From NCBI GenBank assembly GCA_014281115.1, contig JACONQ010000009.1, positions 1,922,001 through 1,986,000 on the forward strand: DNA of 64,000 bases, given 5' to 3'. The position numbers and the translations under genes were made by a program. The stretch's first letter is position 1; every line of letters begins with the position of its first letter. The notes under the pieces are model-generated. The model was not told where the DNA came from. It ran no database searches and saw nothing but the letters and a program-made list of their open reading frames with translations. This DNA is from Laburnicola sp. R22_1 (Eukaryota > Ascomycota > Dothideomycetes > Pleosporales > Didymosphaeriaceae). This document shows, in pieces, positions 55,618-64,000 of the stretch.

Positions 55618-58204
55618 ATGGGAAGCACGTTCCAGGCGCAGATCGATGGTCAGTATGTGATACCAGGGACCCATACCGCGGCCGGCGGGACGACCAACTT
55701 CAACTTCGGCTGCCCGCCGACACTGCGTAGGTGCGCTATCGTCACTAGGGTCTCTCCACTAACACCAGCAAGTAGATCCACCCGCCCGACCGCGCGAGCC
55801 CTTCTCGACGGTGCCGTTTGCGCCGGACCCCGACTTCGTCGACCGGCCTAAGATTGTCGCGTGGGTGCGCGACAAGTGCGCGGGACCAGGCGCGCGGGCA
55901 GCGCTGGTGGGGCTTGGCGGCGTAGGGTATGTCGACGTCGCCATCTCCGTGCACCCTATAATACTAACAGACTACAGCAAGTCGCAGCTCGCCATACAGT
56001 ACGCCCACAGCATCCGCCATGCGAGCCCGCAGACGTTCGTCTTCTGGGTGCACGCCAGCACCCGCGCTCGGTTCGAGGAAGCGTACAGAGACATCGCAGA
56101 CCGGCTGGAGCTGCCGGGGAGGAGCGACGCGAAGGCGAACGTGCTGCGGCTGGTTAGCAACTGGCTGCGAAATGAGACAAACGGACAGTGGGTGATGGTC
56201 ATCGACAATGTAGACAATGTAGAAACCTTCTTCCCATCGCGGAAGCGCCAGCGAGGCGAGGCAGACGCTAGCGCGCAGATACCGCTGGCCACCTACCTCC
56301 CCCAGAGCCGCAACGGAGCGATACTGGTCACGTCGCGCAGCAAAGACGCAGCAGCCAGACTGGCGGGAGGCTATAATAAGATTAAGGAGGTACTGGTGAT
56401 GAACGAGAGCGAAGGCCTGCAGCTGCTTCGCAATAAGCTGCGCGACGAGCCAAGTGAAGAGAGCGCTGTGGAGCTGCTCCGCGCCCTCGACCGCATACCG
56501 CTTGCGATCACCCAAGCGGCTGCGTACATAAACCGGCGTGCGCGCATGACGGTCGCATGCTATCTAGACGAGTTTCGAAGAAACAGCAAGAAGCGAGAGA
56601 GCCTGCTGAACTGGGACGCAGATGAGCTGCGGCGCGACGAGAGCGCGTCCAACTCGGTGGTGACAACGTGGCAGATGTCGTTCGAGCAGATCCGGCAGGA
56701 GCGGCCGTCGGCGGCAGAGCTGCTGTCGCTGATGAGCTTCTTCAACCCGCAGGGCATACCAGAGTCGACGTTGCGGAGATACAGCAGAGAGGCTACAGGA
56801 GGAGCAGAGCTAGACAATAACGAGGAGGCTGAGAGCGCGTTTGAGGAGGATCTGGACATCCTGCAGATGTACTCTCTGGTGTCGACAACAGTAGATGACG
56901 ATACGTGTGAGATGCACGCTCTAGTGCAGTTCTGCACACGAGTTTGGCTCTCGGCGTACAGCGATGCAGAGCAGTGGGAGCAGAGGTTCGTGACGCTAAT
57001 GGCGCAAGAGCTGCCTAGCGGGGAGTTTGAGAGCTGGGCAAAGTGCCAGCAGCTGCTCCCGCACGTCGAACCGCTTTTTGTCGCAAAGCCAGCTGCCGAA
57101 GAAGCGCTTAAGGCATGGGCACAGGTGCTTACAAACGTAGCGCGTTATCTGTGGTTGCGAGGGAGCTACAGCATCGCACAAGAGATAGCAGCAAAGGCGC
57201 TTACCGTCAGGGAGAAAGCACTAGGGCTAGACGACCAACAGACACTAGTCAGCCTGGAGGTCCTGGCGTCGGTGCTGCAGGACCAGGGGAAGTACGACGA
57301 AGCAGAGAAGCTCAACCGAAGAGCGCTGGAAGGGAGGGAGAAGGAGCTTGGGGTGCAGCACCCAGATACGCTGACGAGTGTGAACAACCTGGCGTTGGTG
57401 CTGCGTTATCAGGGGAAGTACGACGAAGCCGAGAAGCTCAGCCGGCGAGCGGTGGAAGGGTACGAGAAGGAGCTTGGGGTGCAGCACCCAAATACGCTGA
57501 TAGCTGCAGGTAACCTTTCGACGCTATTGCGGATAGTGGGCAAGTACAGAGAGGCGGAAGCGATAATCTTGCGAGTGCTGCAAGAACATGAGAAGGAGCT
57601 TGGGCTGCAGCACCCTTCTACGCTGACGAGCGTAAGCAACCTAGCGGGAGTGCTGCGTTATCAGGGGAAGTACGACGAAGCAGAGAAGCTCAACCGAAGA
57701 GCGCTGGAAGGGAGGGAGAAGGAGCTTGGGGTGCAGCACCCAGATACGCTGACGAGTGTGAGCAACCTGGCGTCGGTGCTGCAGGACCAGGGGAAGTACG
57801 ACGAAGCAGAGAAGCTCAGCCGGCGAGCGGTGGAAGGGAGGGAGAAGGAGCTTGGGGTGCAGCACCCAGATACGCTGACGAGTGTGAACAACCTGGCGTT
57901 GGTGCTGCAGGACCAGGGGAAGTATGACGAAGCAGAGAAGCTCAACCGAAGAGCGCTGGAAGGGAGCGAGAAGGAGCTTGGGGTGCAGCACCCACATACG
58001 CTGACGAGTGTGAACAACCTGGCGTTGGTGCTGCAGGACCAGGGGAAGTATGACGAAGCAGAGAAGCTCTACCGAAGAGCGCTGGAAGGGAGCGAGAAGG
58101 AGCTTGGGGTGCAGCACCCACATACGCTGACGAGTGTGAGCAACCTGGCGTCGGTGCTGCGTGACCAGGGGAAGTACGACGAAGCAGAGAAGCTCAACCG
58201 GTGA
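55618..58204 (+). CDS. NLR 2: NB-ARC/TPR STAND protein, prematurely stopped in the TPR array
   Basis: Inverted paralogue of NLR 1. Exons 55618-55726, 55773-55926 and 55978-58204 give 829 aa. N-terminal motif GQYVIPGTHTAAGG-TTNFNFG after MGSTFQAQID; then VPFAPDPDFVDRPK, P-loop GLGGVGKSQLAIQYAH across the second intron, WVMVIDNVDNVET, ILVTSRSKD and RIPLAITQAAAYIN. The TPR array begins at 57263. At 58202-58204 a TGA replaces the CGA (Arg) found at this place in other units. The same frame then continues for 102 codons to a stop at 58510, through a ninth TPR unit and a tail (RLAQGEGLSLGSL) matching the end of NLR 1. So the ancestral protein was about 931 aa. Whether the truncated form still works is unknown; the nucleotide-binding part is intact. 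The second intron is 51 nt, so retention keeps the frame open. Confidence 0.88.
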
Positions 58205-58396
58205 GCGCTGGAAGGGTACGAGAAGGAGCTGGGAGAGGACCACCCCAACACGCTGACATCTGGCTACTGCCTCGCTCATCTCTTGCACACGCTGCGCCAG
58301 TATACAGAAGCGGCAGAGCTTTACCAACGAGCGTGCGACAGCTACACCCAGCAGCTTGGCTCTCAGCATCCAACGAGTGTGGCGTGCCACAATTCC
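57263..58396 (+). repeat. Nine 126-bp TPR-coding repeats
   Basis: Exact 126-bp period: unit starts at 57263, 57389 and so on to 58271. Units 1 and 4-8 are near-identical at DNA level (GKYDEAEKLNRRALEG, KELGVQHPDTLTSV). Unit 2 is slightly and unit 3 and the last unit more diverged. Unit 8 carries the TGA. High internal identity points to concerted evolution or recent unit gain. NLR 1 has two units. Confidence 0.93.
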
Positions 58397-58510
58397 TTCG
58401 CAGCTATGCAGCAAGAGGCAACACAAGCTAGGTTAGCGCAAGGCGAGGGTCTATCTCTAGGTAGCCTTAAACGTGTTTCTGATACGGAGACTTGTAAGAA
58501 AGATGTGTAG

Positions 58511-58938
58511 TCAAAAGTAACATTTACAGCATAGCCTGCCCGCCTAACAACACAATAGAGCGATGTTAACAAGACAGTAATTTAAAGCATGTTGCACTAC
58601 TCTCACTCCCTCTCCGCCTGTCTCTCACACACTCTCTTCCGTGTTGCTAGGAATCACGCATCATACACAAGTCAAAGATAATGACTAAGCTTTGTTAGTG
58701 CGTAAGACTCAGGATATATTACAGCAAGACCCCTGTTCAGCGCTAGGACTAGGACGGTAAGCGCTTTGTTGGCGGACCGTGCGGTGAGAACAAGCGAAGT
58801 GCAAGACCCGGAAACCAATTTCGGTCAGCACTGTACATAGGATGCGCACCCCTGCTGTGCGCGACCCACCTACACTACTTCGGCCGGATACCACAGTATA
58901 CACCGTGCACGGCTCGGCCGTACTTGCGGCCGTACTCG
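58511..58938. other. 3' flank of NLR 2 within the right arm
   Basis: 428 bp homologous (inverted) to 47588-49185 without the mariner. No gene. Contains the empty mariner target site. Confidence 0.6.
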
Positions 58939-59080
58939 CTACGGTACGTTGTCAACGCTGCGACCACCCCCATCCCCATCCCCATGTATATGCACATCAA
59001 AAACCCTATTCCACTCTCCCCGCTGAACAACAGTAACCATCCCCCAGACATGCATATCGCGGATACAATTCCTCTCTCCA

Positions 59081-59088
59081 CGCTGCAC
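59081..59088. repeat. hAT target-site duplication, left copy
   Basis: CGCTGCAC immediately before the element; identical to 63144-63151. Confidence 0.93.
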
Positions 59089-59399
59089 CAGTGTGTCCAA
59101 CAGTCAGTTACTGAACGTTTTTTGGCCTTTTTCTAGTGAACACTGCCGTCACGTGCCTACTAACTGTACTGTTAACTAGGGGTGTTACACTAGTTACTGT
59201 CGCCTAATAGTAACTGCTTTAACGTTGTTAGTTACTGTACTATTAGGGGTAGTTACTGCAGTAACCTAAGCGTTAGAAGGCTCCTAGAGCACCTTAAGTT
59301 AGCTTATAAGGTTCTAGAGTTCGCTAAGTTTACTATAAATTACTTTATTTTATACTTAATTTTGCTATAATTGCAAGGCTTTAATTATTAAAAGAGAGA

Positions 59400-61840
59400 A
59401 ATAGTTTCTTAGGGTAGTAATTATTTGTTTAGTAAGGCTAAAACACCTCTTACACTTACAGAAGATGGCTAGTATTATAAGAAAGTTAATAGTAACTTTA
59501 TATAGTATAAGGTAATATATACACCTAATATTAAGCCACTAATTAAGCAGCTGCTTTTTAATTGCGTTACCCTTTTTAGCAACCTATAAATTATTCTTAA
59601 TATTATTAATATAAGTCTTAACTTTAGTAAGGCCTTTAAAGCGCTTATAGGAGCGTTTATTAGTAAATAGGTTAAGGTTAATAGCTATTAGATCTTTATT
59701 AGAGTTCTTATACTTAATATTACTACTAGAGATCTTATATTTACTAGGGGACTCTAGAACCTCTTTCTCCTCTACTACCTCCTTATTATTAATATACTGT
59801 TAGTATACAGTCTTAAGCGATTTTTCTACCTACTTATACTAAGATTGCTAGGCTAACTAGTAGTTCTTAAAGAATAATATGTGGAGGATAGAGTGTAAAG
59901 TAGTAGTAATATAGGCCTATAAGATAGTGGGCATTATTACTAACTTTTTAAAATATATTATTGACTTTTATATAGCGAATTTAATAGCGTTTTTAATATA
60001 GAAGTTTCTTAGTATAGTATATAGGTTATGCTACTAGGTATAGAGCTTCTACTATATTCTTTATAAGTAAGGCAGCGTCTACTAAAGACTGCTATACCTA
60101 GACTTACTAGTCTTATCCTCTAACTTAATTATTATATTGCTAAAGACTTTAAGGTACTTAATAAGCTACGCAACCTTATCCTAATTATTCTTACTTAGCG
60201 CGTTAGTAAGAGAATTATAATTATTATAGGCGTTAGTAGTATTATTAAAGTCTCTAAGGCAACGCATAAAGTAATATATTACGTTCTTTAACTTATAGTA
60301 GCGCTTAAGTATAGCGTACATAGAGTTCTACCTAATACCGCTATTCTAGATTAGATAGGCGCTACTATATTACTAAAGTGAGTTCTTATTAGTAAGCTCT
60401 CTTTATATGCCCTTAAAAAGCTTATAGTGTTTATAAGATACTAAAATTATATTTATAAAGTTGTAGCACTTGCTAATAACTCTATACTTTCTATATAGTT
60501 AGAATTACTCCTATAAAGCTGCGCGCGCAATCTTCGCCTTAAAGCTACTAGCTTTTCTATATAGAAAGGCTTTAATAATAAGGTTAATTATATAGCTAGC
60601 GTAGTAAAGGCAGTTATCTATTATAAGGTTAATATTAGGGTCTTCGCATAAACTAGTAATAAGCTCCCTATTATTACTAGTAGTATTATTAGCTATAAGA
60701 TAGTAGATTTTTAACGCATAGTTATAGTTAGTAATAGTAGCGCGAGTTTTCTAAGTAATTACAGCCCTAGAGTAGTCTTCTAGAAGATTTTTAATGGCAA
60801 TAAGAATATTAGTAGGCTTGTTATTATAATTTAAAATCTTATAAGTTAAAATTACTATAATTTATAGTAATTTACGCTAAGTACGCGCTAGTGACTTAGC
60901 TATATCTAAAAAGTACACAATAACTCCTAAAAAGAAGTAATAGTTAAAAGAAGTCTACACGTCTAGGCTTAGCGCAATTTTACTATATAATATTTTAGTA
61001 CTATTTAAATCTCTTCTTTCTGTCGCACTATACCCTATATAATATAAGTAGAGAGTATTATAAGGAAGGATAGCAATGCAGCTAAAAGATCCTATTATTG
61101 CTATAAGATAAGGTCCTAAAAATCTACTAATAATACTAGCTAAAAGCTAATATTATTAATAACTATAAAGTTAACTAACGCCTTTAATAACTCTAGCGCT
61201 CTTTATAAGGCATACAATGCGCTTAGTGCCTTTATAGTAATCTTTTATAAATTACTACTCTTTAAGCTACCTATTAGTATTAACTAGCTACTATTAGGGT
61301 GTATCTAGTAGACAGATACTAAGTAGCTAAGTATATAGGTAGTTATTAAGATTCTTTTTAGTACTAACTTATCTCTAAATAAATAGCAAAGTTTGCATAA
61401 GTATAGCTTTATACACTAATTACTAACTATATAGATAAGATCTACGCTATATTTCTATATAGGCGATATTTTTGTCTTTAATAATAAGCTTCTTAATAAG
61501 AAGACGTAATAACCTATAGAGTTAGGATCTAGACGCCTCTTATTTAACTATAGCTTATTTTATTATATAGGAAACTTTAGGCCACTATTAGAATTACCTA
61601 TAAAGGGATATATATGCAAGCTTATATTAGGGAGCTCTTGCGTAGATAATAGTAGTAATAACGCCCTAGATAATAGGATAGAGAAGGGGTCTAGCAACGT
61701 CCTTTCTTTGCCTTTATTAGTCTACTAAAGAGAGGACTATAGCTAAGTGCTAGGATCTGCGTAGGCAGTAGGCGGGCGTTAAGTACCCTAAACAATACTA
61801 AGTTGGCTTTAGCTAGGTATAATAATAGGTAGATAAATAA
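59400..61840 (-). pseudogene. hAT transposase relic with RIP-type stops
   Basis: Read on minus with TAG/TAA taken as former Gln, one long frame appears. It opens with a BED-finger-like stretch (YSVDLIYIVSN, LYLCKLCYLF, around 61385-61460). Later come NNRELI, a block like the hAT RNase-H middle (TSKSRYSSL) and Lys/Asn-rich sequence. Nearly every GC-rich codon has drifted to A/T. Boundaries are approximate. Element class is decided mainly by ends and duplication; protein similarity is supportive only. Confidence 0.65.
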
Positions 61841-61981
61841 ATATTATAATAGAAATAAATAAAGGCTACTAAATAAGTTATAAAGGCTGCTATATATATA
61901 GTGTAAGAGTACTAAAAATTTAGTGTAGGTAAGGACCTTTCTAGCTACATTAGGAAAGTTTTTTCCAGAGAGGCTACTTAA

Positions 61982-62092
61982 CCGTGCGCAGATGTGCGCA
62001 TCTGTGCGCATTTTTGCATAGGCAATTTGCTAGCACAAAAATGCTTAGAGATGCGCAGACATGCGCAGACTTGCGCAAATGTGCACAAATAG
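61982..62092. repeat. TGCGCA-rich island inside the hAT element, copy 1
   Basis: About eight TGCGCA or close variants in 110 bp (CCGTGCGCAGATGTGCGCA, GATGCGCAGACATGCGCAG) in an otherwise A/T-rich element. Could be transposase-binding subterminal-type repeats. Confidence 0.7.
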
Positions 62093-62699
62093 TTTCAATA
62101 AGTAATTTTTTTAAAGCTTTATAACTTTGTTACTAGTAAAGCTATAATTTTAATTTTTTAATAGATTTATAGAGAAAATACTAATCTTTAATTATTTAAT
62201 TTAAAAATACCATTTTTATTACGTAATTAGTTAGTAATTCATAAAAAACTCTTTATTTTACTAGTTATTATATATATTACGTAATATTATTATATAAATA
62301 TATAGTACTAATAATATAGTATATATATAATTTTAAAAAGGTTTTAATAAAAATAAAGTAGTTAAAAAGTTATTAAAGTTTATACTTTTAAAATAGCGTT
62401 CTTTGCTAAGTCACTAATTTTCGCCTAATCTAATTCTTTTAAATAATTATAAAACTATATTTTTCTATTTTTAAACCTACAAAATCTAGAATTTAGGATT
62501 AGATAGAAGTTCTATATAACACGTTAGTAATTAGTACTATTATATTAACTAGTAATTACTATCTAGTAAGAGACTTTAACTTTATACTTTAAGAAATCTT
62601 TTCTTTAAAAGCTTACTAAGCAGCTTACTAAGTAGCTTACTAAGATTTTTTTACATTCTAGCCAATTAAAGAGCTTTATTTGCTGACTAATCAGCATTA

Positions 62700-62886
62700 T
62701 TTTAATAGCATAGGTGCCATAGGTGCCCTAGGTGCCCTAGGTGCACTGGCGGCATAGGTGCGCATCCTTGCGCAGCCTTGCGCATGCGCACGCTAAAAAA
62801 AAAGTAGTATCGCGGGTGCGCTTGGAGCGCTTTTGGTGCGCAGGCGTGCGCAGAGCCGCCCAGGTGCCACAGGTGCGCACGCGCGC
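62700..62886. repeat. TAGGTGCCC and TGCGCA island inside the hAT element, copy 2
   Basis: Starts with four tandem TAGGTGCC(C/A) units, then multiple GTGCGCA and TTGCGCA motifs with some inverted pairs. Second GC-rich island of the element. Confidence 0.7.
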
Positions 62887-63143
62887 TCAAAATTTTTCCT
62901 GATGTAGCGTTGTTATACGTTGTTATACAGCATTTTACTTTACTAAATTAGGCGTGAACTTAGGCGCTAACACTAAAAACTATCTCTAATTACCTAATTA
63001 GGTAAGTTTAATAGTCTTACTACGGTTACTAGCATATTACTGTACAGTTAGTTACTGCCCTAACATGCCTAACTACTGTACTGTCCACCAACAGTCGATG
63101 AACAGTCAGTGACCGGCAGTAAGACTGACTATTGGACACACTG

Positions 63144-63151
63144 CGCTGCAC
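63144..63151. repeat. hAT target-site duplication, right copy
   Basis: CGCTGCAC immediately after the element; its reverse complement is the GTG CAG CG of the VQR codons of the host gene. Confidence 0.93.
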
Positions 63152-63463
63152 CATGACCCTCCCCAAGACAGGCCGGCCGCGGACAGCGTTCCAGTCTCCA
63201 CGCTGAACAATGGTCAGACTACCATGGACACGCAGGCCGCGGATGGTGTTGTGGTGTCCACGCTGGACGATGGTGAGATTGCCGTGGATAGTCTGGTTGT
63301 GGATGGTGCTGTCTACTCCATGCACGTTGCGCGTCGAGGACTGGGGGTTTGGTCCACGACCTGGGCGGCGGTAGGGGTGCTGGCGCGCGGGAGTGGCGCG
63401 TGTGCGACTGTTCCCGCTGTGCGAGGCATCTGGGATGGGGTGGTCCGGGGGTTCGTCAGACAT

Positions 63464-64000
63464 ATTTGATGTTTTTGAAGGTGCTGGTGTTTGAGGTACA
63501 AGAGTTGTGTTGTGAGTACTGTGATTCTACCTAGTCGGGTATCAAGTGAAGTTGGCCGGTGTGTTGTGGTCGAGGGGTGAAAATCTTTCTGTTCGGGAAA
63601 ATATTAACCTGTATACTTTCGAGTCATCAAAATGCACTTTCACAGGAAATACCGAAATCTTGGCAAGAGGCCACTGTGAATGCGTGCTATCAACCAAGGC
63701 GTGAGCGGTGGGGTGTAGTTGAACAAGGCAAGTGAAAGATCGGATGAGATGGTATTTTGTGTACAAGGTGAAATGGAATGCCTTCCTGGTATACGCGATA
63801 GGTTTGATAGAAATATAAGGATAGACGGCAGTCTGATTGTCCATGGAATGGAAACTCGTGCAAATTAATTAGGATGGTGCCCGCTGCGGTACTTTCACCG
63901 CGTGTCATTTTTAGCAGTGGTAATGAGCAAATACGATGCCACTCACACACCTCCTCACGTTGGGTCGTATGTGGTGTTGTGTAGGCATAGCGCGTATGAT
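63464..64000. other. Upstream flank of the QRGxxN gene, right edge
   Basis: 537 bp; promoter of the interrupted gene by position. Open frames here show no family similarity. Confidence 0.5.

Larger units (their letters stand above)
55648..58959. repeat. Right arm of the inverted NLR duplication
   Basis: Reverse-complement partner of 47566-51165. It starts at the NLR motif (GGTCAGTATGTG) and ends in the last codons of the interrupted QRGxxN gene. It keeps the un-inserted target site of the left-arm mariner near 58838. Confidence 0.85.
59089..63143 (-). mobile_element. RIP-inactivated hAT transposon, 4055 bp
   Basis: Terminal inverted repeats: left 59089-59117 begins CAGTGTGTCCAACAGTCAG, and the right end (63143 inward, reverse strand) begins CAGTGTGTCCAATAGTCAG. 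Both are CAGTG-type ends of hAT elements. An identical 8-bp duplication CGCTGCAC flanks it. Subterminal zones carry AGTTACTG-like repeats on both sides. The interior is extremely A/T-rich, except for two GC-rich islands of TGCGCA repeats (separate entries). A transposase relic lies on minus. Inserted inside the QRGxxN gene. Confidence 0.92.
58939..63463 (-). pseudogene. QRGxxN (curlin-like) repeat gene split by a hAT element
   Basis: Minus-strand gene: ATG at 63463 to 63144, then the hAT insertion, then 59080 to the TAG at 58939. Leaving out the element and one target duplication joins 320 + 142 nt = exactly 154 codons (153 aa). Residues 1-50 are Pro/Arg/Ser-rich (MSDEPPDHPIPDASHSG). Then come four repeats of about 20 residues of type V-H-G-x-L-T-I-V-Q-R-G-x-x-N-x-I-R-G: NLTIVQRGHHNTIRG, SLTIVQRGDWNAVRG, a unit spanning the insertion (VMVQRG/ERNCIRD), and VTVVQRGEWNRVFDVHIHG. 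The Q-x-G-x-x-N core is that of curlin beta-solenoid repeats. No signal peptide. As it stands the gene reads into the element and is presumably dead. Function unknown; possibly amyloid-forming. Confidence 0.82.

Noticed and set aside
57263..58396. Regular 126-bp repeats considered as a CRISPR or satellite array
   Set aside because: Period, frame and translation are those of TPR units inside an open reading frame.
62702..62890. Small Ala/His-rich ORF within the hAT element
   Set aside because: Produced by the TAGGTGCC/TGCGCA repeats, not a gene.

Overview
The window is nuclear DNA of a filamentous ascomycete (Pezizomycotina). Genes carry short introns of about 48-60 bp, there is a septin and a fungal PROPPIN, Zn2Cys6 regulators, a HET-domain gene and NB-ARC/TPR NLRs, and transposons whose ORFs are broken mainly by TAG/TAA where CAG/CAA is expected, the mark of repeat-induced point mutation (RIP). 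Gene content and intron style suggest Dothideomycetes; that placement is inference. All gene models are hand-spliced from donor/acceptor sites, reading-frame phase and family conservation. No rRNA, tRNA or CRISPR was seen.

Layout. 0.4-18.5 kb is mostly housekeeping: mitoribosomal bS16m, NAD(P)HX epimerase, methylcrotonyl-CoA carboxylase beta, a GAF hybrid histidine kinase, a phosphotransferase-family gene and a DUF6594 gene (both frame-shifted as they stand), an Hsv2-like PROPPIN and a Cdc11/AspA-type septin. 18.5-22.9 kb is gene-poor with decayed coding-like fragments. 22.9-27 kb holds a PQ-loop membrane protein with extraordinary micro-exons (one of a single nucleotide) and a HCTAGKDR phosphatase. 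28.2-38.6 kb looks like a sugar/polyol utilisation cluster: two convergent paralogous regulators (only one with a zinc cluster), a transketolase/dihydroxyacetone-synthase-like enzyme, a zinc polyol dehydrogenase and an MFS sugar transporter. 39.3-43.2 kb has an uncharacterised gene and a cytochrome P450.

44.9-63.5 kb is the unusual part. Two paralogous NB-ARC/TPR NLR genes lie as a large inverted duplication (arms 47566-51165 and 55648-58959). Each starts with the same short Gly/Asn-rich motif, and the HET-domain gene between the arms, divergent from the second NLR, ends with the same motif. This is the architecture of amyloid-templated NLR-to-effector death signalling in fungi. The loop also holds an intact Tc1/mariner-type transposase ORF and an uncharacterised gene. 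The left arm carries a RIP-killed mariner with its TA duplication, and the right arm supplies the empty site. Just outside the right arm, a small gene of QRGxxN (curlin-like) repeats is split by a RIP-killed 4055-bp hAT element with a perfect 8-bp duplication; taking out the element restores one 153-codon frame. A RING-finger gene on the other flank ends in a related QxGxxN segment. The locus reads as a recombination-prone, transposon-ridden immunity/allorecognition island.
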